Positions 16,364 to 25,606 of a stretch of DNA of 64,000 nucleotides are shown here, in pieces. Under the pieces are notes generated by a model. That model had not been told where the DNA came from and made no database searches. It saw nothing but the letters and a program-made list of their open reading frames with translations. Source of the DNA: Myxococcales bacterium (GTDB lineage Bacteria; Myxococcota_A; Bradymonadia; UBA7976; UBA1532); contig JACKDN010000011.1 in assembly GCA_020633465.1 (NCBI GenBank), forward strand, positions 183,120 through 247,119, written 5' to 3'. Position 1 is the first letter of the stretch. Every line of letters starts with the position of its first letter. Both the position numbers and the translations under genes were made by a program.

Positions 16364-18886
16364 GTGACCGCCCGCGCCCGCGCCCAGTGTCCGGCCTGCG
16401 ACGCCCCGCTGCGGCGCGTCGACCGCTTCTGCGCCGCGTGCGGCGCGCCCGCGCCCGCGCCCGGTGATCAGACCGACCCCCTCGTCGGCCGCACGCTCGC
16501 CGGCCGCTTCCGCATCCTCGAGCGCCTCGGCGAGGGCGGCATGGCGGTGGTCTACCGCGCCGAGCAGACCGCCGTGGGGCGCACCGTCGCGCTCAAGGTG
16601 CTGCGCGCCCGCCACGCCGGCGACCAGGCGCAGTACGCCCGCTTCCAGCGCGAGGCCCGCGCCGTCAGCCGCCTCAACCACCCCAACACCATCACCGTCT
16701 TCGACTTCGGCCACACCGACGACGACCAGCTGTTCATCGCGATGGAGTTCGTCGACGGCGAGAACCTGACCCGCCTGCGCAAGGGCGGCCCGCTGCCCTG
16801 GCGGCGCGTCCTCGACATCGCCCTCCAGGTGTGCGCTTCGCTGCAGCACGCCCACGACCACGGCGTCGTCCACCGCGACCTCAAGTCGCAGAACATCATG
16901 GTCACCCAGCGCAGCGACGCCGCCGACGTGGTGAAGGTGCTCGACTTCGGCATCGCCAAGGCGCGCTTCGACGACGACGATCCGCTGCTGACCACCCCCA
17001 ACATCACGCTGGGCACACCCGACGTGATGGCGCCCGAGGTGCTGGTCGGCGAGCCGGCCACGGCGCAGGCGGACATCTACGCGTTGGGCGTCGTGCTCTA
17101 CGAGCTGCTCACCGGGCGCCGCGTCTTCCCCTTCGACAAGGTGGGCGAGGTGGTGCACGCGCAGATGTTCGCGACGCCCCAGCCCTTCGCCGAGGTGCTG
17201 CCCGATCACAGCGTCCCGTCGTCGCTCGAGGCGCTGGTGCTCGAGCTGCTCGAGAAGAAGCCCGCCGACCGCCCCGCCACCATGCGCGACGTCGGCCGCC
17301 GCCTCGAGCGCCTGCGCCGCGGCGAGACCGCCCCCCTGCCGGCCCTCGATCCCGAGCCCTCGACGCCCGACGCCGAGACGCTGCCCCCGCGCCTGCGCCG
17401 GCTGATGCACCGCATCGAGGGCTCGCTCGACTTCCCCGCCTTCGCCGCCAACGTCACCGAGCTGAACGCCCTGTGCGATCGCGACGACGTCACGCCCGAC
17501 CAGCTGGCCGACGTCGTGCTGCGCGACTACGCCATCACCCAGAAGCTGCTGCGCATGGTGAACTCGGCCTGGTACCGGCGCGGCAGCAAGCCGGTGTCCA
17601 CCATCTCGCGCGCGGTGGTGATGCTCGGCTTCGAGCAGGTGCGCCGCATCGCCACCAGCCTGATGTACTGGCAGCACCTCAGCCGCACCGGCGACGCGCA
17701 GGCCCAGCTCGACGCCGCCGTCCGATCGCTCGGCAGCGCGATGCTGGCGCGGCAGGTGGCGCGCGATCGGCCCGACATCGACGGCGAGCAGGCCTTCATC
17801 TGCGCCATGTTCCAGAGCTTCGGCCGCCAGCTCGTGCTGCACCACCTGCCCCACGACGCGGCCGCCGTGCGCGCGCTGATGGCCGACGAGGGCAAGAGCG
17901 AGCCCGAGGCCGCGCTGCAGGTGCTCGGCGCCACCTACGAGGCCATCGGCGCGGGCATCGCCGAACACCTGTCCTTCCCCGAGACGGTCGTGCGCACCAT
18001 GCGACCGCTGACCGCCGAGGCCGAGGCCAGCCCGACGACGCCGGCCGAGAAGCTGGCCGCGGTGGCCGCCTTCAGCAACGGCGTCGCCGAGGCCCTCGAG
18101 TCGCCGCCCGAGCGTCGGGCCGAGAAGCTGGCCGCCGTACAGCAACGCTTCGGCGAGGGCCTCGAGCTGAGCCCCGCGCGCACGCAGGCGCTGCTGGCCG
18201 AGGCCAGCGAGGCGCTGCTCGAGGTGGCCGGGCAGCTCGACATCGAGGTCGACGACAGCCCGCTCTTGACCGGCATGCAGGCGCAGGCGGCGCTCGATCC
18301 CGCCGAGGTCGAGGCGGCGCGCCGCAAGCGCCCGCGCCTGCAGCCCGACCTCGACGACCCGGCGGCCATCCTCGACGCCGCGGTGAAGCAGGCCGCCGAG
18401 CTCGCCGGCACCGGCTCGCTGAACGACGTCGTGGTGACGGCGATGGAGGGCCTGTTCCGCGGCGCCGGCTTCGACCGCGTGTTCTTCGGGCTGAAGGACT
18501 TCAAGACCGGCCGCTTCACCGCGCGCCTGGCCCTGGGCGGCGACGCCCGCGAGCGGCTCAAGAGCTTCGCGCTGTCGGCCGACGGCGCCCCGGATCTGAT
18601 CCGCACCGCGCTGACCCGCGGGAGCGATCTGGTGGTGCGCGACGCCCGCCTGCCCACCGTCCGCGCGCGCCTGCCCGCGTGGTTCCTCGAGCGCATGGAC
18701 CCGGCCGCGTTCGCGCTCTACCCCGTGATGGTCCGCGGCGTCTGCGTCGGCCTGCTCTACGGCGACAGCCGCCGCAAGGGGCACGCCCCGCGCTGGCTCT
18801 TGCCCGAAGTGCAGGGTCCCATCCAGGCCCTGCGCGCCCAGGTGATCGTCGCCCTCGGCGCGTTGGGCAAGAAGCGGCGGGGATGA
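16364..18886 (+). CDS. Ser/Thr protein kinase - HDOD - GAF-like fusion, 840 aa
   Basis: A zinc ribbon (C-P-A-C near 7 and C-A-A-C-G near 24) precedes a soluble Hanks kinase domain (about 45-320). The kinase has G-E-G-G-M-A-V-V-Y, A-L-K-V-L, H-R-D-L-K-S-Q-N near 172, D-F-G-I-A and G-T-P-D-V-M-A-P-E. Residues about 340-550 form an HDOD domain (V-L-R-D-Y-A-I-T-Q-K-L-L-R-M-V-N-S, then I-S-R-A-V-V-M-L-G). HDOD domains resemble HD phosphohydrolases without the metal-binding His-Asp and act in signalling. The last 180 residues look like a GAF sensor domain. There is no membrane segment. The protein probably links phosphorylation to a regulatory output, and its target is unknown. The GTG start is supported by the zinc ribbon beginning immediately afterwards. 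Confidence 0.9.
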   Translation: MTARARAQCPACDAPLRRVDRFCAACGAPAPAPGDQTDPLVGRTLAGRFRILERLGEGGMAVVYRAEQTAVGRTVALKVLRARHAGDQAQYARFQREARAVSRLNHPNTITVFDFGHTDDDQLFIAMEFVDGENLTRLRKGGPLPWRRVLDIALQVCASLQHAHDHGVVHRDLKSQNIMVTQRSDAADVVKVLDFGIAKARFDDDDPLLTTPNITLGTPDVMAPEVLVGEPATAQADIYALGVVLYELLTGRRVFPFDKVGEVVHAQMFATPQPFAEVLPDHSVPSSLEALVLELLEKKPADRPATMRDVGRRLERLRRGETAPLPALDPEPSTPDAETLPPRLRRLMHRIEGSLDFPAFAANVTELNALCDRDDVTPDQLADVVLRDYAITQKLLRMVNSAWYRRGSKPVSTISRAVVMLGFEQVRRIATSLMYWQHLSRTGDAQAQLDAAVRSLGSAMLARQVARDRPDIDGEQAFICAMFQSFGRQLVLHHLPHDAAAVRALMADEGKSEPEAALQVLGATYEAIGAGIAEHLSFPETVVRTMRPLTAEAEASPTTPAEKLAAVAAFSNGVAEALESPPERRAEKLAAVQQRFGEGLELSPARTQALLAEASEALLEVAGQLDIEVDDSPLLTGMQAQAALDPAEVEAARRKRPRLQPDLDDPAAILDAAVKQAAELAGTGSLNDVVVTAMEGLFRGAGFDRVFFGLKDFKTGRFTARLALGGDARERLKSFALSADGAPDLIRTALTRGSDLVVRDARLPTVRARLPAWFLERMDPAAFALYPVMVRGVCVGLLYGDSRRKGHAPRWLLPEVQGPIQALRAQVIVALGALGKKRRG

Positions 18887-18908
18887 GCGCCACTCGAACG
18901 TGAAGAGG

Positions 18909-19622
18909 TCAGGGGACCCGGCGCGCCTGCACCCGGTCGTACCAGGCCTGCAGCACGGGACGCTCCATCAGCTCGGCGAAGATGGGGAAGTCCCGCACGC
19001 AGGTCAGGGCGCCGTGCATGGCCACGTCGCCCAGGCTGGGCTCGGCGCCGCCGATGAAGTCGTCGCCGCCCAGCCAGCCCTCGAAGCGCTCCACCTCTTC
19101 GCGCACCCAGGCCCGGCCCTCCTTCGGACCACGACCGTTGCGCTTCAGGATCTTCTTCGAGATCTGGTGCATGATCAGCGAGCCGCCCGCGCGCACGCCG
19201 ATGTTCTGCACGAAGCCGAAGTTGCTGGTGCGCGCGGTGACCTGCGCCGCCTTCAGCGACTCGCCCCAGGTGCCGTAGATCACCGTGGGCAGCGCCTGCG
19301 CGAAGGTGTCGTCCACCCAGGCCTCGACCGCGTCGCTGCGGGCCTTGCGGTCGGCGTCGGCGGGGGTGAACGGCCGCTCGGGGTGCTTGGCCTCGAGCGC
19401 GTTGAGGATGTCGGTGCTGTCGTAGACGATCTCGCCGTCGGCGAACCTGAGCACGGGCACCTTCTTGGGCGCGTCCTCGGGCAGGCCGGGCGGCAGCTCC
19501 TTCTTGTTCATGGGGTTGACCTCGACCTTGTCGTAGGCCAGCCCCTTGACCTCGAGCCCCGCCTTCACCTTGTGGCAGAAGGGGCAGAGCTCGAACTGGT
19601 ACAGGGTGATCGGCGCGGTCAT
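18909..19622 (-). CDS. glutathione S-transferase-like protein (mPGES-2-like), 237 aa
   Basis: The ATG at 19622 follows GGAGGA on the coding strand. The N-terminal thioredoxin-fold domain has L-Y-Q-F-E-L-C-P-F-C-H-K-V (CPFC at 13-16), then K-V-P-V-L and D-S-T-D-I, the classic glutathione-binding points. A helical GST C-terminal domain follows (about 90-237), with a late S-L-G-D-V-A motif. The glutaredoxin-like CPFC active site with a GST C-domain resembles membrane-associated prostaglandin E synthase 2-like proteins of bacteria. It probably acts in thiol redox or glutathione conjugation in the cytoplasm. The substrate is unknown. Confidence 0.85.
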   Translation of the reverse strand: MTAPITLYQFELCPFCHKVKAGLEVKGLAYDKVEVNPMNKKELPPGLPEDAPKKVPVLRFADGEIVYDSTDILNALEAKHPERPFTPADADRKARSDAVEAWVDDTFAQALPTVIYGTWGESLKAAQVTARTSNFGFVQNIGVRAGGSLIMHQISKKILKRNGRGPKEGRAWVREEVERFEGWLGGDDFIGGAEPSLGDVAMHGALTCVRDFPIFAELMERPVLQAWYDRVQARRVP

Positions 19623-19703
19623 GGCGGTCCTCCGGCGCAAAGAAAGCGGGAAGATGCCACGCTGGCCGGGCCCGTTGCACCCGCAATCCTGTGCAGCAGG
19701 CTC

Positions 19704-22700
19704 CTAGAGCTTCCAGCTCAACCCCACCGAGAAGCTGCGCCCCGCCCGGTAGCGTTGGGTGACCGCGTCGCCCTGGGTGCGTTCGATCTCGAGGTCGAGC
19801 AGGTTCTTCGCTTTCAGCTTCAGCGCCAGCCCGTGGCCGAGCCCGATCTGTCCGACCAGGTCGAGCTGATGCCGCGGCGCCTCGAAGACGTCCGGCGCCC
19901 CCGCGACGCCCACCTCGACGATGCGCGGGCCGGCGACGTTGTAGAGCAGCGTCGCGTGGTGCCCAGCGTCCAGATCCTCCCAGCCGAGCTGCACGTTCAG
20001 CGCGTAGGGTGATTGCCCCTCGAGCGCCCGCGTGTCGCTGGTGGCGACGCTGTCGTCGTCGGGATCGAGCTCGACGCGCGAGCGCACCAGCGCCACGTTG
20101 CCGGCCAGGTACACGTCGGTCAGCGCGTCGGCGACGAAGCCGAAGCCCTGCCGCGCTTCGACCTCGAGTCCCATGTTGTGGCCGCCGTCGGCGTTGCCGA
20201 AGCTGATCAGGCGGTCGGGCCCGGGCACGATGCGCGTCTCGATGGGGCGGTCGAACCGCTTGTAGAACGCGGCCACCGAGACGCTCTCGCGCGGGCCGCG
20301 GTACCACTCCCAGCGCAGGTCGTAGTGATCGATGATCGCGCGCTCGAGGTCGGGGTTGCCCACCACCGACGCGCCGCCGGTCACGTCGTCGAAGCGGGCC
20401 GGCGACAGCTCGCGGAACTCGGGCCGGCTGACGCTGCGGCCGTAGCCGGCGCGCACCAGCATCGACTCGGTGGCCTGCCAGGTCAGGCCGCCGGCCGGCA
20501 GCACGTCGGTGTCCTCGAGCTCGGCCTTCACCTCGGCGTTGGGATCGAAGGGCGAGAAGGTCAGCACGGACTGCGCCGCGCGCTCCACCCGGGCGCCCGC
20601 CATCAACCGCAGGTCCAGCGGCAGCGCCCAGCGCGACAGCGCGTAGCCGGCGAGGACCTGCTGGTCGGCGCTGTAGTTGTCGCTCGGCTGCGTGTTGTCG
20701 ACGAATTGGTAGTCGGGGCCGATGTGCGCCGGCGAGAAGGCCTGCTCGATGGGCAGGCCCCGGTCGGGCATGCCCACCTGCAGGAAGCGGAAGCGATAGG
20801 TCTCCACGCGCCGCTCGCGCAGCGTCGCGCGGGCGCCCACCTCGACGAAGGTGTCCGGCACGTCCAGCGGCCCGCGCTGGGTGTCCCCCTCGAACAGCGG
20901 CAGGCGCAGCGACGCCGCCACGTCGTGGGTGGTGTCGTCCAGATCGCTGAAGAAGCGCCGGTTGCCCTCGGGCTTCTGCGACAGCCGGCGCGTCCCGTCG
21001 TCCAGCACGTCGAAGCGATGGGTCCGGCGATCCGGCTCGTCGCGGTCGGCGCGCGCGAAGGCGTAGTGCCAGCGGAGCTGCAGGTCAGCCAGGGGCAGCG
21101 CGTGCTCGCCGCGCAGCTGCTGGTCGATCAGCTGACGCTCCACCCAGCGCAGCCGGGTGATCTCGACGTCCACCGCGTCGGTCACCGCGCGCCCGGCGTA
21201 CACCGTCGTCGCGTCCTCCGTGCTGCGCAGCAGCAGCGTCGTCGAAGCGATCCGATGCCGATCACCCACGTCCAGCGCCACCTCGAGCATCCCGCTGCCC
21301 GCCACCGATCGGGTCAGATCCTCGGCCACGCCCGAGTTGCGTGGCTCGAGGCCCCGCGCGCCGACGACGAACGCCGTCCGCTCGACCTCGGTGCGATCCC
21401 AGTCCTGGTCGTAGGCCAGGCTGCCCAGCACACCGAGCGTCGCGCCCCCGCCCATCCGCCAGCGATCCCCCGCGGCGACGCTCAGCCCGAGGGGCGGCGG
21501 GACCGTTCTCCGCCGCGCCGCCCACACGTTGGGCATCTGCTCGCCCAATCGCTCCAGCTCGGCCGGCGACAACCCCTTGGTGGTGTCGAACCGACTCTGC
21601 GGGAAGATGCCCCCCGCCTTCGAGGCCGCCTCGACGTCCCCCGGCAAGGCGCGCGTCCCGTCGTCGACGCCCAGCCAATCGAGGTCGCCGCCGGGATAGG
21701 TCAGCCCGTCGGTGAAGGTGGTCCCCGGCCGGAAGCCCGTCGACACCGACGCCTCGAAGAACGCCGCCTCGGGCACCCGGCGCGTCCGCAGCAGCACCGC
21801 CCCGCCGCCGAACTCGGCGGGCAGATCCGGCGACCACGTCTTCTGCACCACCACCGCGCCCAACACACCCGTCGGGAACAGGTCGAGCGGCACCACCCGA
21901 CGCTCGGGCTCCGGACTGGGCAGCGCGGCGCCGTTCAGCAGCGTGCTCGCATAACGCTCCCCCATGCCGCGCACGTAGATGTAGCGCCCGCCCACGATGG
22001 TCAGCCCGGTCACGCGCTTCAGCGCCGACGCCGCGTCCCTGTCGCCGGCGCGGCTCATCTGCTCGGCGCCCACCACGTCCACCACGTCGCCGCTGGCGCG
22101 GCGCTCGGCGGTCAGGCCCGCGATGCCGCCCTCGACGAAGGGCGCGGTGACCACGAAGTCGTCCAGCGAGAGGCCCTTGGCCACCAGCCGGACGGTCACC
22201 GCGGGCCCCGTCACCGGCACCTCGGCCACCTTGCCCGCGCGATACTTCGGGTGCACCACCGACAGATCCACGCGCGCGCCGGCCGGCAGCGTCAGCGCGA
22301 AGCGACCGTCGGCGTCCGTCCGCGCGGCCTCGGCCCGACCGCGTACGAACACCTCGGCTCGCGCGATCGGCGCCCCGTCCTCGTCCACCACCCGGCCGGC
22401 GAGCGTCGCGCTGGCACCTTCGTCGGCCCCGTCGGCCAGCGCGTCCAGGTCGCTCACCCCGGGCGCCCCGGGCTCGAAGCGCACCCGCGGCGCCGCCTCG
22501 CCGCGCAGGGTGACGATCAGCTCACCCACGCCGCCGGCGACCACCTGCACCGGGCCGAGCGAACGCTCGGACCCATCCGCCACCCGCACGCTCACCGGCT
22601 GATCGCCCGCCTCGGCGCGCAGCACCAGCCGACCGTCCGCGTTGGTCCGCCCGTCCGCGGCGCCGAGCGTCACGACGGCGTCGACCACCGGCGCGCCCGC

Positions 22701-22790
22701 TTCGGCGTCGAAGACGTACACCCGCACCGCGCCCGGCGCCGCGAACGCCGGCGTCGCCAACAGCGCCCACAGCGCCAGCGTCAATCGCAC
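19704..22790 (-). CDS. TonB-dependent outer-membrane receptor, 1,028 aa
   Basis: The start is GTG 22790, giving a signal peptide ending at P-A-F-A-A. Two carboxypeptidase-regulatory-like beta domains follow (about 20-100 and 125-190). A plug domain comes next, with D-V-V-D-V-V-G-A-E-Q-M-S and the conserved I-Y-V-R-G-M-G-E-R-Y. The rest is a long Tyr/Arg-rich beta-barrel ending in F-S-V-G-L-S-W-K-L, with aromatic-alternating strands typical of this family. It is the last gene of the TonB operon and overlaps the preceding TPR gene by 10 bases. It would import a large or scarce ligand across the outer membrane using energy from the TonB complex encoded upstream. The ligand cannot be read from sequence. 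Confidence 0.92.
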   Translation of the reverse strand: MRLTLALWALLATPAFAAPGAVRVYVFDAEAGAPVVDAVVTLGAADGRTNADGRLVLRAEAGDQPVSVRVADGSERSLGPVQVVAGGVGELIVTLRGEAAPRVRFEPGAPGVSDLDALADGADEGASATLAGRVVDEDGAPIARAEVFVRGRAEAARTDADGRFALTLPAGARVDLSVVHPKYRAGKVAEVPVTGPAVTVRLVAKGLSLDDFVVTAPFVEGGIAGLTAERRASGDVVDVVGAEQMSRAGDRDAASALKRVTGLTIVGGRYIYVRGMGERYASTLLNGAALPSPEPERRVVPLDLFPTGVLGAVVVQKTWSPDLPAEFGGGAVLLRTRRVPEAAFFEASVSTGFRPGTTFTDGLTYPGGDLDWLGVDDGTRALPGDVEAASKAGGIFPQSRFDTTKGLSPAELERLGEQMPNVWAARRRTVPPPLGLSVAAGDRWRMGGGATLGVLGSLAYDQDWDRTEVERTAFVVGARGLEPRNSGVAEDLTRSVAGSGMLEVALDVGDRHRIASTTLLLRSTEDATTVYAGRAVTDAVDVEITRLRWVERQLIDQQLRGEHALPLADLQLRWHYAFARADRDEPDRRTHRFDVLDDGTRRLSQKPEGNRRFFSDLDDTTHDVAASLRLPLFEGDTQRGPLDVPDTFVEVGARATLRERRVETYRFRFLQVGMPDRGLPIEQAFSPAHIGPDYQFVDNTQPSDNYSADQQVLAGYALSRWALPLDLRLMAGARVERAAQSVLTFSPFDPNAEVKAELEDTDVLPAGGLTWQATESMLVRAGYGRSVSRPEFRELSPARFDDVTGGASVVGNPDLERAIIDHYDLRWEWYRGPRESVSVAAFYKRFDRPIETRIVPGPDRLISFGNADGGHNMGLEVEARQGFGFVADALTDVYLAGNVALVRSRVELDPDDDSVATSDTRALEGQSPYALNVQLGWEDLDAGHHATLLYNVAGPRIVEVGVAGAPDVFEAPRHQLDLVGQIGLGHGLALKLKAKNLLDLEIERTQGDAVTQRYRAGRSFSVGLSWKL

Positions 22791-23920
22791 GGTGCGTCGC
22801 CCGCGGCGCAGGCCGCCATCGCCGCGCGCAGGCCCGCCGCCTTGTCGAACAGCGCGGCGTCGGTCAGCCGGCGCAGGTGCGCCTCGGCGCGGCGCGGCTC
22901 GCCCGCCCGGTACCACGCGAAGGCCAGCGCGTAGCGCAGCGCCTCGTCCTCCTCGAGCAGCCCCAGCCGCTCCAGCCGAGGCTCCAGCGCGGTGACGCCC
23001 TCGTAACGCTCCAGGTCGAGCAGGATCGCGACCCGCTGCCGCAGCTTGGCCTCGGGATCGCGCACCCGAGCGTTCAGCGCCAGCGCGCGGCCCGGCATGC
23101 CGTGCTCGCGGTACACCTCGGCGGCGTCGCGCGCGTGCGTCGGGTCGAGCAGCGCGGCCTGCTCGAACTGCCGCGCCGCCGCCACCGGATGCCCGCTGCC
23201 CAGCCACGCGTGGGCGAGCTGCAGGCGCAGCCGCAGGTCGGTCTCCCCGTGCCGCAGCCTCGCCGCCTCGAGCTGCGCCGCCTCGAGAAGGGCGCGCGCC
23301 TCGCCCGGGCGTCCCCCGTGGATCAGCGCCTCGGCCAGGAGCAGCGCGTCTTCGAGGCTGCCGTCCGACGCCGCGCGCCCCGCCTCGATGGCCGCCTGGT
23401 GCAGCCCCAGCTCGAGCAGCCACACCACCCGCGTCCGCGCGAACGCCCGGTGCGTCGGGAACGCGCGCGCGCCCGCGTCCAGCGCCGCGAAGGCCGCGTC
23501 GTGTCGCTCGGCGCGCCACTGACAGCTCGCCCGCATCGTGAACAGATCCGGGTGGCCCCGGCCCGCCTCACCCGCCACGTCCAGCGCCGACAGCGTCGTC
23601 GCACAGTCGTCCAGGCGGAACGCACACTGCGCCCGGTGCGCGTGCAGCGTCGACGCCTCACCGCCCGCCGCCACCGCCGCGTCGAACGCGGCCAGCGCCT
23701 CGGCCCAGCGGCCCTGCCGCTCGCGGACCAGACCGCGCAGCGTCTCGAACCGCGCCCGGTCGAAGGCCGGCGCCTCGGTCGCGACCTGGTCGAGCACCCG
23801 ATCGGCCCGATCGACGTGCCCGTCCCGCAGCAGCACCGTCGCCAGCCCCAGGTGGTCGACCGGGGCCGGCGCGGCGCCCAGCAGCGGCCAGGCCATCAGC
23901 AAGAGCAGCGCGCGCGCCAT
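22781..23920 (-). CDS. exported TPR protein of the TonB operon, 379 aa
   Basis: The signal peptide (about 1-17) is followed by TPR-type helix pairs over nearly the whole length (W-A-E-A-L-A-A-F-D-A-A-V and similar). A periplasmic TPR protein at this position matches the Vibrio TonB2 clusters, where a TPR protein helps the TtpC-containing TonB complex. The start is 3 bases from the tonB stop, and its own stop overlaps the receptor start, so expression is coupled on both sides. Confidence 0.8.
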   Translation of the reverse strand: MARALLLLMAWPLLGAAPAPVDHLGLATVLLRDGHVDRADRVLDQVATEAPAFDRARFETLRGLVRERQGRWAEALAAFDAAVAAGGEASTLHAHRAQCAFRLDDCATTLSALDVAGEAGRGHPDLFTMRASCQWRAERHDAAFAALDAGARAFPTHRAFARTRVVWLLELGLHQAAIEAGRAASDGSLEDALLLAEALIHGGRPGEARALLEAAQLEAARLRHGETDLRLRLQLAHAWLGSGHPVAAARQFEQAALLDPTHARDAAEVYREHGMPGRALALNARVRDPEAKLRQRVAILLDLERYEGVTALEPRLERLGLLEEDEALRYALAFAWYRAGEPRRAEAHLRRLTDAALFDKAAGLRAAMAACAAGDAPCD

Positions 23921-23923
23921 CGC

Positions 23924-24589
23924 TCAGGTCCCCGTCTCGAGGGTGAAGCGCAGCGTCTGCCGCACCCCGGCCACCGTCTTCGGCTGGCCCTGGTAGGTGC
24001 CGGGCTCGAACTGCCAACGCTCCACCGCGCTGCGCGCCGCGTCGTCGAACACACCGGCGGGCTCGCTCTCGACCACCAGGGCCGACTGCAGGCGCCCGTC
24101 CGCGCCGATGGTGAGCGTCAAGGTCACGTGCCCTGTCTGGCCCCGGCGCCGCGCCCCCGGCGGATAGGCCGGCGCCACCCGCCGCGTCGGGCGAGGCGGC
24201 GCGTCGACCGCGTCTTCGGTCATCACCAGATCGCGCCCGGGCTCGCCCAGCAGCCCGCCGCCGAGCTCCGTCGGCGCCGCGCCCAGCGCGGGACCAACGC
24301 TCAACGCCACCCCGGCCAGGCCCCCGCCGAGGGCCGGCGGCGGGGTCGCCGCGCGAGCGCGTCGGGGCGCCACCTTCGGGCGCGGCTGCGGCTTCGGCCG
24401 CGAACGCTTCGGCGGCGGGGGCGGCGGCGCGACGACGACCGTGCGACCGGCCTCGCGCGCCGACTTGGGCGGCGCCTGCGTGTAGCCGTTCATCCACACG
24501 AGCGACAGCAGCACCGCCGTCGCGCCCACCAGCATCACGCCGAACGCGCCGACGCGGCGGCCCCACGCGCTCGGCGTCCGGCGGCCCAC
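23924..24589 (-). CDS. tonB: energy transducer TonB, 221 aa
   Basis: One N-terminal membrane helix (about 13-34) is followed by a Pro/Lys/Arg-rich periplasmic spacer (a P6 run near 56, then K/R-P repeats). The C-terminal TonB domain (about 135-221) contains R-R-V-A-P-A-Y-P-P-G-A-R-R-R-G-Q-T-G, V-T-L-T-L-T-I-G and R-W-Q-F-E-P-G. This is the usual architecture and length. The start is 1 base after the exbD stop. Confidence 0.92.
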   Translation of the reverse strand: MGRRTPSAWGRRVGAFGVMLVGATAVLLSLVWMNGYTQAPPKSAREAGRTVVVAPPPPPPKRSRPKPQPRPKVAPRRARAATPPPALGGGLAGVALSVGPALGAAPTELGGGLLGEPGRDLVMTEDAVDAPPRPTRRVAPAYPPGARRRGQTGHVTLTLTIGADGRLQSALVVESEPAGVFDDAARSAVERWQFEPGTYQGQPKTVAGVRQTLRFTLETGT

Positions 24590-24590
24590 G

Positions 24591-24998
24591 TCAGCCGGCC
24601 TCTTTGTCGGTCGCGACGGCCACGTCCTTCGCGCCCGCCAGGCGGCACTGATCGACCACCTCGACCAGGCGCTCGGCGCGCACGCGGCCGTCCGCGATGA
24701 CCAGCACCGGCCGATCGCTCGCCCCCTCGAGCGCGTCGCGCACGCGCCCCTGAAGCATCCAGGGCCGCACCGGTCGCCCGTCGACGTACACCTCGCCGCG
24801 CTGGTCGAGCGTCACGCGCACGGCCTTGGTCGACGCCGCCGTCGCGCTGGCCGCCGACGGCCGCTGAATGTCGACCGCGGCGTCCTTCACGAAGGTCGTC
24901 GTCACCATGAAGAAGATGAGCAGGATGAACACCATGTCGATCAGCGGCGAGATGTCGACGCTGGCCTCGTCGGCGGTGCGGCGGGGGCGGTAGCGCAT
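24591..24998 (-). CDS. exbD: biopolymer transporter ExbD, 135 aa
   Basis: The ATG at 24998 overlaps the exbB stop by one base (TGATG) and yields the standard ExbD plan. It has a short cytoplasmic N-terminus, one helix beginning P-L-I-D-M-V-F-I-L-L-I-F-F with the essential intramembrane Asp (D21), and a periplasmic domain ending D-V-A-V-A-T-D. It forms the proton-conducting motor with the two ExbB-type proteins. Confidence 0.93.
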   Translation of the reverse strand: MRYRPRRTADEASVDISPLIDMVFILLIFFMVTTTFVKDAAVDIQRPSAASATAASTKAVRVTLDQRGEVYVDGRPVRPWMLQGRVRDALEGASDRPVLVIADGRVRAERLVEVVDQCRLAGAKDVAVATDKEAG

Positions 24999-25606
24999 CA
25001 GACACCCTCCGGCGTGGGCGCCGCCTCGAGCAGCGCGCCGAGCTGATCCAGGTCCGTCTCGAGCGAACGCTGCTTCCGGTCGAGCAGGCGCCCCACGATG
25101 ACGCCGGGCACGGCGACCACCAGCCCCATCTGCGTCGTCAGCAGCGCCTGCGCGATGCCGCCCGCCACGCCGCCGCTGGCCGCGAACAGCGCGCCGTCGC
25201 CCAGCCCGTCGAAGGTCTCGATCATGCCCGCGACGGTGCCCAACAGGCCGGCGAGGGGCGCGATGGTCACGACGCTCCGCACGACGGTCCGGTAACGCGC
25301 CAGCTCCAGCCGCACCGGGGCCAACGCCTCTTCGAGCAGCGGGCGACGGTGCACCTGCGGCCGGGCCCGCAGGCCTTCGGCGAGCGTCAACGCCCGCCCC
25401 AGCACGCCGCGGCCGCGACCGCTCGGCGGCGCCGTCCACAGGCGCCGCAGATCACCCCGCAGGCCGCGCCGAAGCGTCAGCCAGCGGTGGCCCAGCGCGT
25501 ACCAGAGCACGAACGTGGCCGCCACCAGCGGCGGCATGACGAAGCCGCCGTCCTCGAGCGTGCCCGCGAGATCGCTCCACAGCGTGCCGGGCGACAGCGA
25601 CGTCAT
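24998..25606 (-). CDS. exbB: ExbB-type MotA/TolQ proton channel protein, 202 aa
   Basis: Three membrane helices are visible (about 22-42, 110-135 and 155-178). The conserved segments are A-P-L-A-G-L-L-G-T-V-A-G-M-I-E-T-F and G-I-A-Q-A-L-L-T-T-Q-M-G-L-V-V-A-V-P. Compact size marks it as the simple ExbB of the system, next to the longer TtpC-like one. It overlaps the upstream gene by 4 bases (ATGA). Confidence 0.92.
   Translation of the reverse strand: MTSLSPGTLWSDLAGTLEDGGFVMPPLVAATFVLWYALGHRWLTLRRGLRGDLRRLWTAPPSGRGRGVLGRALTLAEGLRARPQVHRRPLLEEALAPVRLELARYRTVVRSVVTIAPLAGLLGTVAGMIETFDGLGDGALFAASGGVAGGIAQALLTTQMGLVVAVPGVIVGRLLDRKQRSLETDLDQLGALLEAAPTPEGV

Noticed and set aside
20013..22934. A 973-codon plus-strand frame opposite the TonB receptor
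   Set aside because: Composition is Arg/His/Ala-rich with no domain, and it lies entirely across well-supported minus-strand genes.
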